Source: Brachionus koreanus (taxonomy: Eukaryota > Rotifera > Eurotatoria > Ploima > Brachionidae). From it: 64,000 nt of DNA. The notes beneath the pieces are model-generated. The model ran no database searches. It had not been told where the DNA came from and saw only the letters and a program-made list of their open reading frames with translations. Both the position numbers and the translations under genes were made by a program. Shown piece by piece: positions 34,406 to 47,730 of this stretch. Every line of letters begins with the position of its first letter. Position 1 is the stretch's first letter. The DNA lies in contig PJRA01000182.1 in the NCBI GenBank assembly GCA_016987375.1, positions 222,628 through 286,627 on the forward strand. The letters are read 5' to 3'.

Positions 34406-34910
34406 GCAATGTGAAATTTAGCACAAAATTTCCTATACAAAAAGAAAAAAACTTGTAATTTTTATTTTAAATGGTCAAAAATTTATCTGACCTCCTGCGA
34501 AGTTTCACTTTGTTTCACATGCAGAACAAATTTTTTGAAATTTATTAATTTTTTTATTGGAAATTTTGTATGAAATTTCACATTGCCTGATGCAACTTTG
34601 AAAGTTGAATTTAGAAAATTAGTAAAAGCTTTCAGAAAAAAAGTTTTCGAATTTTTTATTCTGTACATAGTGAAACAACAGTTGTTTCACCTACTGTGGA
34701 AGTCTGCAAAATTCTGTGCAAATTGATAGCAATTTATTTTCAATATTATTTTATTGAGTAGAATTTTGCAGACTTCCTCAGCAGGCAAAGAAACAGTAAT
34801 TTCATTTTGTTTCATATGCTGAACAAATTTTTCGTCATTAGAACAAAAGTTATAAATTTTTAAATTTTAACATAGGAAATTTTGTATGAAATGTCACATT
34901 GTCGTAGCAT
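34406..34910. repeat. Composite foldback/palindromic repeat
   Basis: Nested structures are directly visible. GTGAAACAAC and GTTGTTTCAC form a palindrome with a 1-base centre at 34670-34690. An 18-bp perfect inverted pair GGAAGTCTGCAAAATTCT lies at 34698-34715 and 34760-34777. An outer inverted pair joins 34406-34439 with 34559-34586 and again with 34874-34901 (core GGAAATTTTGTATGAAAT). A direct repeat around TTTGTTTCA-ATGC-GAACAAATTTTT occurs at 34500-34535 and 34798-34832, with a partial third at 35096. It is non-coding, probably duplicated MITEs or a foldback element. Confidence 0.75.
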
Positions 34911-37900
34911 CAGTTAATAACAACAGCCAAATTTGTTCAAATTTGAATTATACCAAATTTTCACAGATTTACCAGAATGTTCTCAATAATGCAATGAATG
35001 TTGCACTTACATAACTTGCTTTTTTAACTAAAAACAAAAATTTATACAAATTTTTAGCATTTTGTTCTGTTCTATTGTTTCACATATTTCATAAAACTTC
35101 ACTTTGTTTCATCTGGAGAATAATCTTTATCGTTGAATATCGTTGAATTTAGCATCATTTATTCTCATAATTTTTTATTTGAAATTAAACCAACTGATTC
35201 AAGCCATCTATAAAATTCATATGAATATTTTTGTTTTCGAAAATTTTAAAAAACAAATTTCTGAAATCAGAATTCATTCACTGATCATTTTATATATCAA
35301 TTTGAAATAGCTTTAGATTGTTACTAGGAGCAAAAAGCTAAGTTTTATGCTTAAAAGTTTATTTATCTAGAAAAAAAGATTTATAGTTTCATAACACAAA
35401 TGTTTTCTAATTAGATAGGAAAAAAAATTTATTTTTTATTTTGACTTGTTGGGAAATAAAATCGTTAATTATTTCATTAGTATTTGATAGATGAGTTTCT
35501 TGATTAATTTGATTAATTTGTTTAAATGAAATTAAAAAAAAATAAAATAGTTTAAGATTGCTTAATGAAAACAAAATTTGGGTTCTTTAGAAACCCCGAA
35601 AGAAATGATTGCAAACAAGATGTAATTAAAGGCCTTGACGGAATAATGAATCTTTTCTAATTAACAAGCTAAATTGAAATTTGAAAAAGAAAAAAAAAAG
35701 ATGGAAACTACAAAAATATGATTAATTGCTTTCACAGAAATAATCTTTATCGAAGTAATTGCTTGATAAGAGATCTAGCATGAGCTCGATAAACACGCAG
35801 CTGCATAACACGGTTTAACAAAAAATAAAACAACACAGGAAGATATCTAAATTTTAAAAAGTATCACTTTTCAACAAGCTAATCCAATACCTTGAAATTA
35901 TATTCCACATCAATAGATTAATTTTAAGTTAATTTGTTTAAGAAAACATTGGATTGAAAAAAGTTTTAAAAGAATCCTAACGCAACCAATTTAATTTATT
36001 TCTTTATCTTTTTTTTTCAAGACTGATTTAGAAAAAAAAAGCACTTAATATTATGCCCTTAATTTGAGCAATAGAGTAAAAGCATCATTCAATTCAAAAG
36101 GTATTCTTTGATCGTTTTGCTTATGCTTAAATTTGATTCCTCCAAAGAGTTTTTTATCCCGAGCCATTTTAAGCTTACTATTCTATTTAAACAAATAAAA
36201 ATCAAATAATTTATTTATGTATTGGCTTATGCTTTACAACTACTTGGATCAAATGGCTGATGTAGTGTTGAATAGCGAGCTTGCTAGCTAGATATTTATT
36301 ACTATATCTGTTTATAATTTATTAACCTTAATGATCTAAGGCTTAACGATTGTTAGATTGAGAGAAAGAAAAATTTTTGTTCAATTTTGAAACTCTCGTT
36401 TTTTTAACATTTGATAAATCAATGTCATAAAATCAATGATAAACCAACAAAATCAGCATGTAGTCTTGAAGATAATACATAATTTTTTTTTCTTTTTTTA
36501 TTAGATTAATAAAAATAGTTCTTCTTCTTAAAAAAAATTTGTTAATTTTAAACGAAATTTCGATCAATTATAAAATTTGTAAAATAAACAATCGAAATTC
36601 TCAGCGAGTTACATCGTTTTCAAACGAACAATTGTTGCCAGCAATGTAAAAAGCAAATTTGATTAAAAATCTGTCAAGAAATTAAGCTTCCGAAAATTCA
36701 ATGTCTTGATTGATTTCAATAGAAATTTAGAAATAATTAAGTTTTTTTCATTTTTTTTTACTTATTTAGCTAAAATTTGGTAAGCGTCTCCATTAAAAGT
36801 ATTAGAATAAATTATCATTTATATAATAAACTTGGCATTCTTATTTAACATTAACAAATAAGAGGCGTTTAGGCCAAATAATCTCCTGAAAAAAAAACTT
36901 GCCAGTTTAAACTCTTAAGGCTCTATAATTATGTGTTATATTAAATGCTAATCAAACAAATCTTTATCAATTTATTTAAATATTTGATTAAATATCTAAT
37001 ATTACAAAACCATTTTGCAATTATTTAGCACAGTGTTTGTATGATCAATTAACTTCTTTATTTAACAAGGCGCACTAAATTTCATTAATTTTTTCTATAC
37101 GTGTTTGTTTTTCCTTATTGATTTTTTATGTTTTATAATGCAAGTCAGATATTAAATGTTATTAGAGTGAAAATTAAAATCATTCAATTGATAATTCATG
37201 AAATTGCATGTTTTCATTTATCCAAATGCAATCGACTAATTTGGCTCAATTTATTAAACATTTGTTGAAATAGCTCAAAAAAGCTCATTTTCTAAAATAA
37301 AGCTCACTGACAATTCAAGTCAAAGTTAATATGAAAAAAAAAATTTTCAATCGTTTAGATTAGAAACTATCTAAAAAATGGAGCAATCTAAAATCCCTTT
37401 TTTTGGATAAGACTAACCAGATAAATCGGCTGCATGTACAACAACAATGATAGCTTTTAAAGTCTGTATATTAATTAATTATAGCGGACTGTAATATTTT
37501 TTTAGTATCAAAAAAATTATCGTTCAATATTTATATTTTTTTATATAAAAAAAAAATAACTTAAACTATTAGTTTATTGTTCTAAGATAATTGATGAATA
37601 AGGATTCCTGGTGAACGATAGACCTTTCAATTTGATTTTATCAGAATAGGCTGATTCTGAATATGAGAATACTTTTATCGAATTAGTTTGAAATCTTAAG
37701 CATATTTGGAATAAAAAAAAAACTATTTTTCAAATTTATTTTTTCCAATAATTTCCAAAATAAAATCTAAAATAAACAATTATGAAATTAACTTCAAATC
37801 TAAAAGTTTTTTTTTCTCTTTCTTCGAGATTAATTAATTTGAACATTTTTCATTATGTTTACAACGATTAAACCCAGTATTTTCTTCTAATTAAAAACGA

Positions 37901-40900
37901 AGACAAAAATTAAATTAATATTTGTATTCTCAAGTCAAAAAGTTCAGCTCAATCAAGAAAAATCTAGTTTAAATATTTAAAAACTTAATTGGCAAATGGG
38001 TACAAAAAATTTTTTTCAAAAGTTAATAAAGCTAATTTTGGGTTTTTGGATCAAGGAAATATAGTGGGCAAATTTTAATTTTATTTTGTTAAATTCTGGT
38101 TCCAGTTTTCTTTTAGTTATTTAATGAAGCAACATAATTTATGATTATAGAGTTAAATTAAAGTGAATTAAAAAAAAAATTGCAAATTTTTTCGATTGAA
38201 ATAATTTTTTATTAAATTCATTTATGATTCCAAGAAACAAATTAACTTAAGTAATAAGACTTTTTTCCTCAACAAGTTCACATAGATGCTTAGTCGGTTG
38301 TTTTCAATCGATTATTAGCAATTTTAATTGCATAATCTTTTATCACAGTATGTCCTTGATACTTTTGTTAATTCCTTTCACTGTCATAACAAACTAAAAT
38401 GCTTTGAGGCTAGAATTTTAATTATTATTAAAAAAAAAAAAGAAAAAGAAAAAACTCTCATAATTTTTATTTGAAAATCAATCTTCAATTATAAATTATA
38501 TTCTCGATTTTTACACTGCTTATAGTTCTTAGTCAGTCAGTCTTAGAGATTTCACTCATTCTAAAGGTTTCCTACTAGTGACAATTTCAATAATTGTGTG
38601 GAGAAAAGCCCTCAAGTGCAATTATGGCAAATTTTAAAAAGTAATTGATTTAATTTTGTCGGACAAGGTTTTTCTGCGTGCTAGACTATCAAATTAGATG
38701 TGTATTTCTATTAATGAGCTTTAAAACATGATATATGGTGAAAATCAAGGTATGTCAATATGATTTCCTGGAAATATTGATTCTTTTCCTCTGATGAAAT
38801 TCATTTATGATTTATGGTGTTGTGCAAACTATTAATTTCAACTAATAAAAAAAATTCAACTAATAAGCTTAAGTCCTGGTGGCCATTTCAAGCATACATA
38901 TGTTGCATCTAAAAATCTATCGAGTTTAGAATTTCATCGGCACATTTTACACCCAATTTGCCAAGTAATTCATTCAGCTAATTCCATCTGTTCAATAATC
39001 ATGTGTAACTAGAAATACAACGTATAAATTTAGTTCAAATAGCTCAAATTTTGTTTTTTCTTTATTCTATCGAATAGAAGTTGCATGAAGCGATCTTTTT
39101 GGTTTATTTCAAAAAAATTAAAACTCTAAAATTTTAAGATATATAATTCTCACTAGGTATTAGTTATTATAATTATTATTATGAATATCAATTAAGAATT
39201 GCAATGAGTTGAAATAGCGTTCAAATCGTATAAAGTTAGCAAAATCATTTTGATGATGCCAGTAATCTATAATCCAATTAGAATTTAACTTGCATTCGTT
39301 CACCTAAATTCCATATAAGATAGATAAATAATTTTATGTCGATTTCTATCCAAAACTGAGTTTGTTCTAACTTAAGCAAGCTATTTCTTAGACTTTTTTT
39401 GTTCCCAATCATTATTATTACTATTGTTCTAAGTCGATGGCCAAAGAGCCTGAGAATAAAAAAAGAGAGAAACTCGGCTAGAATAGACTTAGAGAAAAAG
39501 AAGCCATTTTAATTAAATCAATTTTTGATTATAAATTATTCATGATCTGATTTAAAAATATTTCAAAATCCTTTTAAGAATACGGGTCCCTGTAGTGAAA
39601 ATTTAAATTTAACACATTTTTAATTTGCGATTAGTCTTCACATTTGTTTGATTTTTTCTCTGTCCCTTGCTTGCTTAAGACAAACATAACTAATCATTAG
39701 TTCAAGGAAAAGACTTCTTCCGGTCAAAGCAACATCATCAACTGCTATTCGAATTTTTTTTGGGATACAATTTTAAATTTTTTATGCAGAATTGTTGATA
39801 TATTTTCAACAATTTTTTTTCTTTTATCAGACTTTATTTCTTTTCAGCATAGTCAGCTTATCGGAGCTCCAAGCAGCTCGTTCTTTAAATAGCAAGGTTA
39901 ATGCTGCACCGGATTCAATTTGAAAAGAAGATAGAATTTTCTAATTAGCGCTTAAATCTAGACATTAAAGTATCGGAAGAATTTTGATTGACTCCTTTGG
40001 GATAAATTTCTAATCTTGAGCTTCTTTTTTTTTAATTTTAGAATATACAATAAAGAAGAAGAAGAGCGTTTTGAAATTTTATCAAATGGTTTCTGATAAT
40101 TTGTGAATCCAATCCAAATATAAAAGGTAAATGTCTTTTTTTGAACATAAAGCTTTTAAAAAGAGTCTAGAAGCACTTGGCTGGTACACGCTTATGATTA
40201 CGTAACGTAGCTCATCTTCAGCATCTATTGGCGCTCTATTTCGATATTTCAAATTATAATTATTTATTCATATGCTAATAATAAAAAAAAACATAAAAAA
40301 AAACTAATTCGGAAGATTTTATTGATAAATATTTCAAAATTAGTTTTAAATAATCATAATTATTCCAATTTTCTTCTCGTTTGCTTTTATATAATGCTAA
40401 CAGAATTCTTAATACTAAAGTGAAGACTCATAGGCAGCAACTGAAATAAAATAAAATTTTTTTTCCTTTTATTTCTTGTAATTAGTAAAATGTACTCGAG
40501 ATTACATTTAGTTACTTAATTTTGAGCCACTTAAGTTCTAACATGATTTTGTAATTAAACAAAATTACATAATTCTGGTCTTTATTGATGCATTAATGCC
40601 AAATTCGAATACAAAAAGCCTTAGACTTGCAATATTAGGTTAAGCATATTTTGTTCAGCACAGTAATGATTTCACAGCTGCTATTGTGTTCTTAAACTTG
40701 GGACAAATTAATAAATAAAAATGAATTTTACATGTAGGAGAAAAATTTCTCAGCCAATTTACAATGAGAATTAAATGAGAACAAAAATAATTATTTGGAT
40801 CAGAAATTTAAAAATTTTTTAAAATATTTATTCAAAGTTAATCAAAAAATGATTAGATGTCATTGTAAAGTAATTTTAATTAGCTTGACTTTGGCCTTTA

Positions 40901-41268
40901 CAGATCGAAAAAAGCTTAAAAATTGACAAAGTTGTGTCACTTTGAAGAAAGTGATTCTCAGCAGCCAAAAAAGCCAAGTCATCTGGTACTTCCAATTTGA
41001 TTTTTAATTATTGATTTTTTAGATACAATATCAAAACATTGTCCACATTGGTCAACGTTAATTTAATCACAATTTTAGCCAAATGAACTGAAATATAATG
41101 ATTTTAAATCATTTGAAGTCAATACCGAAATCAATTTCGCTTTTAATAGTCAAAGATTTTAATTCATATAAAAATTTACACATAAACACGACAAATCAGC
41201 ATTATTCGACTAATCTAATTTATTAATTGAAACAATAGAAGAAAAAAAATTAGAAGAAAAAAAAAAAA

Positions 41269-41278
41269 TTAATTACAG
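41269..41278 (+). promoter_or_regulatory. Acceptor-like site upstream of junctophilin ATG
   Basis: TTAATTACAG ends 30 bp before the start codon, after a purine-rich tract. It implies either a spliced 5'UTR with its donor in the upstream desert, or trans-splicing. Confidence 0.4.
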
Positions 41279-41308
41279 CTTATATAATTATTTAAATTAT
41301 TTTAAAAA

Positions 41309-44300
41309 ATGACAACAACAACTTTTGCGGGTAGATTTGATTTTGAAGATGGAGGCACATACTGCGGTGGCTGGGAGGACGGCAAAGCGCACGGCTTCGG
41401 CGTTTGCACAGGGCCCAAATCAATGGGTGAATTCTCAGGCATGTGGCAGTATGGCTACGAAGTAAGCGGAGTGTACATGTGGCCGAGCGGCAACTGCTTT
41501 CTAGGCCAGTGGATGAGCGGTAAACGGCACGGTCTTGGTGTTGAGAAAAAACAGCGCTGGATCTACAAGGGCGAATGGTCGCAAGGCTTTAAGGGTCGAT
41601 ACGGAGTGCGAATGAGTGAGGTGAGCGGCGCCAAGTACGAAGGCACTTGGGCAAACGGCCTACAAGACGGCTATGGCAGCGAAACTTATGCAGACGGTGG
41701 CACTTTCTTCGGTCAAATGAGTCAAGGCATGCGCAACGGCTACGGCATTCGCAAGAGTGTGTCGTACTCGATCGCCTCGCGCTATCGCTCCAAGGACATA
41801 AAAGACTCGCTCACTTCGTTGCGAAGCGAGGACGACGACGAAAAAATACAGCGCGAAAGAGACCGCAGGTTTGATGAGAACCGTGGTGGCTTTGTACTTA
41901 GAGCGCGTGTCGAAGCCATCGACGAAGCCGGCCTTAATCTAAATCTAACAACCCTGAGTGGCAACAAAATGACCAATGCAATAAACGGTCTGTTCAGACG
42001 CAGACGAAATTCACTACAGGGCCAAAACAACACTACAGACAGGCGCGTCAGCTTGCGAAAAACCATAATGACCAAGCTTAAAAAGCAAAAAAGTTTTGGT
42101 GATATTGACGACGTTAATGCAGCACATAGTAGTTCGCATGCGGCCAACCTACACACTTTGACTACTTCATCTGGCCGAGCTCAAAAAAAAAGCTCATTTA
42201 GATCAAATTCGAGCAATAATAGCGTTGATTCAAGAGCTTCAAATCGGACAGCGCCTGCCGGTCTTGGACTCAATTCACCATCGATGGCCGCTCATATGAA
42301 TCATCAGGCGTTTTCAGACGACGACGGACACAGTTTCATTAGTCAAGACGAAATAACCGATGTCAATTGTATAGAAGTGTACATGGGTGAATGGAAACAA
42401 GACAAACGAACAGGCTATGGAATCGCTGAGCGTTCTGATGGCCTCAAATATGAAGGTGAATGGTTTAATAATAAAAAAAATGGCTACGGTGTTACTACGT
42501 TCAAAGATGGCACTAAAGAAGAAGGAAAATATAAGAATAATGTTCTAGCTACTGATAAAAAGAAAACTGGTAAGTTGTTGATGTTGAGATCGAATAAGAT
42601 AAGGCAAAAAATAGACGCGGCTGTAAATGCTGCTTTGAAAGCGGGTCAAATAGCTCAACAGAGAGCCGATATTGCGCTAGCGCGAGCTGTCAATGCTAGA
42701 ACTAAAGCGTTCGCATCTGAAATAGAGGCAAAAAAGGCGATTGCCGACTCGGAATTTGCTCGAATTAAGGCTAGAGAAGTGGCGCCCGATTTTGTTCAAC
42801 CAGGTGAACTTAAAAAATTGCCTGAGATTCAATTTGAAATAGATCGCATGGGAAACGGCTTCAACTATCAGCCGCAAATACTCGGCATTGCTGATCCAGT
42901 CAATACAAACACAAATCCCAATTTGAATAACATGTCACCGAATGACTATCGCAAGATGCAACAAGTCAAACAGGATACGCTGCGTGGACCTGGCCAAGAT
43001 CAATTCATAAATCGACAACATATGCAATCTAATTTTTCGCCTCATTCGTCAACACCGCCTCCATTTCATCCCGCTATGTCCAATCACAATATAAACCAAA
43101 TGTATTTTGATCCTAGTTTAATTCAACACCAGCACCAACAACATCCTTCCATTGATGTCAAGCTTAATAACGAATGTAAGTTGATTTCAAGCTCTTTAGA
43201 AAAAAATTTAAAGTTTTATTACTCTGTTTTTAATTTTTTTAAAATCAAATTCAAGTATATAAGATAATGACAGACAACATAGAGTTTGACACCGTTTTAA
43301 GAATAGACTGAAAATTGTTAAATCATAATTTAAACAGTTTAAGATACAAAAAAATTGAAGTTATTGATCAAATTAAAATTATCATGCTCAAAAAATTAAT
43401 CATCAAAAAACGTTTTTGGAAATTTTTTAATGAGAAAAAAATTTATTAACAGATGGCATATTTTGCTAGCCAAAAAATTCATTATTGTTAAACTTAAGTT
43501 TGTGTATCTGCAAATTTTTGCAAAAAACTTTTAGCATATGCACAATATGTTATGCGTGTTGTAGCGTCAAATAAGCTCAGACAAAAGATTTGAAACATCT
43601 ATGGATACTTTCACCAAACACACCAATACATTCTTTTTTCTTTATATATAAAATTTGGATTTTCAAAAATTTTAGAAATTTAAATTCTTACAAAACCTTT
43701 GAAATCATTTTTGAGCTATGAAGATATAAATTGAAATAACATTTTGTTTCAAAAATAAATAACTATGACCATTGTAAATGAAAGAAGAAATAATTTGTGA
43801 CTAACAAGCGATCGCGTGACGAGCTAATTAAGCAGATGTGTTTGTGCGTACAGAGAATAGCGGACTTTTTAAAAAAAAAAATTTTTGACGTATAAAAAAG
43901 ATTGACTATACACATAGGCAAAAAATATTGATTATATTTTTTATAGAGACAATAAATTACTTGCATAAATATCTTGAAATTTTTTAAATTTTTCGGTTAT
44001 TTTTCTGACTTAATAAATAAAAAAAAACTCGCGATATAAAGCTCTGCTTTTTCTTATTTTAAAGACTCATTATCCAACAAAGTTAATCTTGACTATTCTA
44101 AGCTCAGATTAAAAAAGTTTAAAAAAATTATACATTTAATTTAAAGAAGTGAATGTAAATCAAGATAATAGAAAGATAAGAGCGGGATTTTATTCATCTA
44201 ATTTATTATTAATTATCCATATTAAATCATAATCTAAATTTTATCTTTTTTCTAAAATTTGTTAATTTTTTTGATTAAAAAAACTCATACAATTGGCGCA

Positions 44301-46075
44301 GGATAACTATTTCTTTCATACTTAATTTTTTTAATCAAAATTTTCACACATTTAATTTTTAAAAAGCAAGATAATTGGGATGGGCATAACATATTTTGCT
44401 TTACATGAAAATATGCCTACGCTTTGAATTTTTAAATTAAAATTATTTCTTAAAATAAAAAAAATAAATAATTTTTGGGCATGATCAATTGATTTTGTTT
44501 AACAAACTTCAATAGGCACAATTAAGCTTTTTATTAATGAAATCTGATTAAAAAAAACGATCAACAAAGAAAAATTTTTTAAATATAAAATTGGCCATCT
44601 TGATAGACCTCTTTGTTTATCCATAGTTAAATATTATCTAAACTATTTGAAATATATATAAGTAATGAATATGAATCAGCTGGATCCGCATTCAATGCAC
44701 AATATGCAGCAGCACTCGGCCCAAAGTTATCCAAATAAAGCAATGTTTCAACAAAATTACAGTTTTGACGATGCAACTTCAGCATATTATGATCGAATGA
44801 ACATGCTAAAGCAAGCTCAGTCTAATTCGTTTAATATGGATCTTTTGAATAATGTAAATCAGCCAAATAACGAAGTATTTCAGCGAAACAATCCGAAACG
44901 CAATACTTTAAAAAGAACTCAGAACGTAGTTGATACAAGCATAGAAGAACTGAATAACATGCATAATACAAGCGATATAAATGCTATGAATCTTTCGCCT
45001 CAGCAGCAACAGCAATTGCTAATAATGCGTCAACAACAATACTCGAATCATTCAAGCGGACAAGAAAGTGGTCTAGGTAGTAGTGTTTACACAAATAGTG
45101 CACATGGAACACATGACTACTTAATCCAGAGAAATCTTCTAAATAACATATCTCCCAATTCAGACAAAAAAGAGGACACTACTTTGGACACGACCTCAGT
45201 ACCACCGGTACAATTACCAAGACGAAAGTCTCTTCCAAGCATAGTAAAAACCAAATCGTTCAAAGAAGACGAAGTAGCTCATAGTTCATCTGAATTGAAT
45301 GATAAAAACCAAGATATATACATCATTGAAAATGGTATACGCAAACGGGTTACGGAAAAATCCAACTCAGCTCTACAGCAAAATAAGCTCGGTGCTGACA
45401 CTGAAAATAAAACTGAAGATGATAACTTGGGATCACGTCGGCTAAAAACCGACTATGAGTATGACGAAACACCGCAATTACCACGTAAAATAGTACTAGA
45501 ATCAGTTAGTAGCCTTACGCCCAATTCACAATCCAACTCAAAACGAGTCAGTATGCCATCAATACCTGCTTTTCTTAGCTCAAAATTTGCCAATAAAAGT
45601 ACTAAATTTAATTAATTTTTAAAAAAAAAATTTTTTTATTTAATTTTTAATTATTTAAGTAATGAGTCGTGAAGAAGTGAATAGACTGAGCTCGCTTAGA
45701 CGCGAACAATTACGCAAAAACCGTGAACTTGAATCAAATCGCACTCTTCGGCTAAAGAACATGCTAAAGGTAAGAAAAATCAATTTTTTTTTTCTTCACA
45801 TTTTTGCTTTGCTTTTGTTTGAGTGATTAACTTTCAAGAATGATACAATTGGCATGTTTTTTAAAAATACCTCTGATAGCTGTGTTCAAACTGACTATAA
45901 CAATGAGGATTTTTTTACTTGGATCAAAGTTCGTTTGGCTTTTACCAGAATTGATTTTAACAATAAAATTAATTTATTTTTCTAATAGGATGTATTCCTC
46001 CGAAATAGACTATTTTTGTTCATCATTTTATTCAATATATCGTTGGCCATATGGTTTTTACAAATGTTGAAATAG
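41309..46075 (+). CDS. Junctophilin
   Basis: Five exons (41309-43175, 44663-45598, 45660-45769, 45839-45928, 45989-46075) encode 1029 residues. MORN repeats (about 4-150; for example [33 protein letters not shown]) bind plasma-membrane lipid. A Ser/Arg-rich joining region (150-350) precedes two further MORN motifs (about 357-405). The conserved Ala-rich alpha-helix (about 425-495, [20 protein letters not shown]) spans the junctional cleft, then comes a long Gln/Asn/His-rich linker. The last 29 residues form the ER/SR membrane anchor. Role: tethers ER/SR to plasma membrane in excitable cells. It is longer than vertebrate junctophilins, through the linker. The MORN exon is markedly more GC-rich than the rest of the window. 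Confidence 0.9.
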
Positions 46076-46804
46076 TTTTTATCTATTTATGGAACATTTT
46101 TTCTTACAACAACAACAAACGAGATGATAGTTAAAATTTGGCAAATTTAGTGTCGAGTTTTTAGACTTAAGTGATCCTAATGTAAGAAGTCTAAATGAAA
46201 TTATTTTAAATACGAACACGACGAAATAACTATTAGCTATTTTTCATCTTAAATTCAATAAATCCCCCTGAAATTTTTTCTATTTAAACTGTTTCACGAT
46301 TTTTTTTTTTTTTTAAATTAAAACTGTGTATAATCTTAACTTAATTGAAATAGTTTGATTCAAAAAGTAAAATTATATTATCCTTTAAATTCTATAAGTT
46401 TAACTTCTTTTTTTTTTTAAATATCTTTTTCATTTTTATTCATGTGAAGGGATATTGAGAAATTTTGATTGTTTTTTTTTTCTTAATTAATTTATCAGTT
46501 AAATATATCTGTTAACTAAATTAATAAATTATAAATAAAAAATAAATAAAATCAATTTTTTCATCATTGAAATCAATTTGAAAAAATTTTCTCTTATATT
46601 AGTTGTAAACGTTTGCTATCCAAACGAAACGACAAAATTTTAATCTAACCTGAGTACTATCCCAAAAATCTGGACATGGATTTTTTTGTCGGTAAAGTAA
46701 AATTTGCTCATTCAAAAATTTTTAAATTCAAATTATTTTGATAATGATTTTTAGAAATTGTTTAATTGACACTCATTTTTAAAATTAATTGTAAATTTTT
46801 GTAT
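46076..46804. other. Downstream spacer of junctophilin
   Basis: AT-rich and gene-free. Contains AATAAA at 46257-46262, a plausible poly(A) signal for junctophilin (LAATAAATCC context). Nothing else recognised. Confidence 0.4.
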
Positions 46805-47211
46805 ATTATTTGTATATTTTTGGACTAAAATATTTAGAGAACAATTAGAGAATAGCTAAATTTTATGTCAATTTAATATAATTAAAAAAATATATGTATT
46901 TAAAAGAAATAGTTAAAGTAATTCTAATCAGTTTTTATATCCAATTAATTTATTAATTAATTTAGTTAATTAAAATTAACTGATTGATTATTCAAATATA
47001 GAATAAAAAATTTAAATTTTTTTAAAAAACTAATTTAACTTTAAAAATTAATTATTAAATCAAATCAATCAATTAATTTAGTTAATTAAAAGTAACTGAT
47101 TGATTGTTCAAATATTATTTGTATATTTTTGGACTAAAATATTTAGAGAATAAATAGAGAATAGCTAAATTTTATGTCAATTTAATAAAATTAAAAAAAT
47201 ATATGTATTTA
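46805..47211 (+). repeat. Nested direct duplications
   Basis: A unit of about 98 bp at 46805-46902 (starting ATTATTTGTATATTTTTGGA) recurs at 47114-47211 with few changes. Between them, a segment of about 46 bp at 46955-47000 (AATTAATTTAGTTAATTAAA) recurs at 47071-47117. All are direct repeats in non-coding AT-rich sequence, indicating local tandem or segmental duplication. Confidence 0.75.
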
Positions 47212-47730
47212 TATCCAATTTTTTTCTTGATTAATAAATAAATTTTTTTGAGTTTTGGATTATCCTATTTACAAGATTTGTTAAGTTTTTGCTTGAAAAT
47301 CTTGTATCCTTTTCTTTTACCATACCTTAAAAAAATAAGCTATTAATTTGATATTAAAACAGATTGTATTTAATTCTTGTGTAAATAGAGAATTTTCTGA
47401 TTACACAATATAATTATAAATAGTTGAATGGAAATGAGCGGTTCGAAAGCCAAGATTAATCTTTTGTCAAATTCAAATACAAATTGAACAATATTTAAAA
47501 ATTAAACTTAACTACAGTAAAATCTATTTTAAAAATACTACAATAATTAAGTGCATCATTCTTGGTTGCACCTTAAATAGATTTTAGTTTTCTTTTTTTT
47601 TAGTAAAATAAATCAATAGTTATTTTAATCCTAATGATGTTTTATTCGTTGTCTTTTTTCTACATGAGAAAAATTATTTTGAATAAAGAACAACAAGAAA
47701 CAGTTAAGTATGTTGCACATTGTCGCAATA

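Larger units (their letters stand above)
34034..41308. other. 7.3-kb gene desert upstream of junctophilin
   Basis: No exon, RNA gene or transposase recognised. It contains a composite foldback repeat (34406-34910). It must include the PYROXD2 promoter at its left end, and at its right end the junctophilin promoter plus at least one 5'UTR exon, because a TTAATTACAG acceptor-like site ends at 41278, 30 bp before the junctophilin ATG. Confidence 0.45.

Noticed and set aside
41782..42156. 124-codon open frame on the minus strand
   Set aside because: Antisense shadow of the GC-rich junctophilin exon with no recognisable domain.
47430..47460. B-box-like GCGGTTCGAAAGCC
   Set aside because: No A-box or cloverleaf can be formed upstream, so it is not called as a tRNA.
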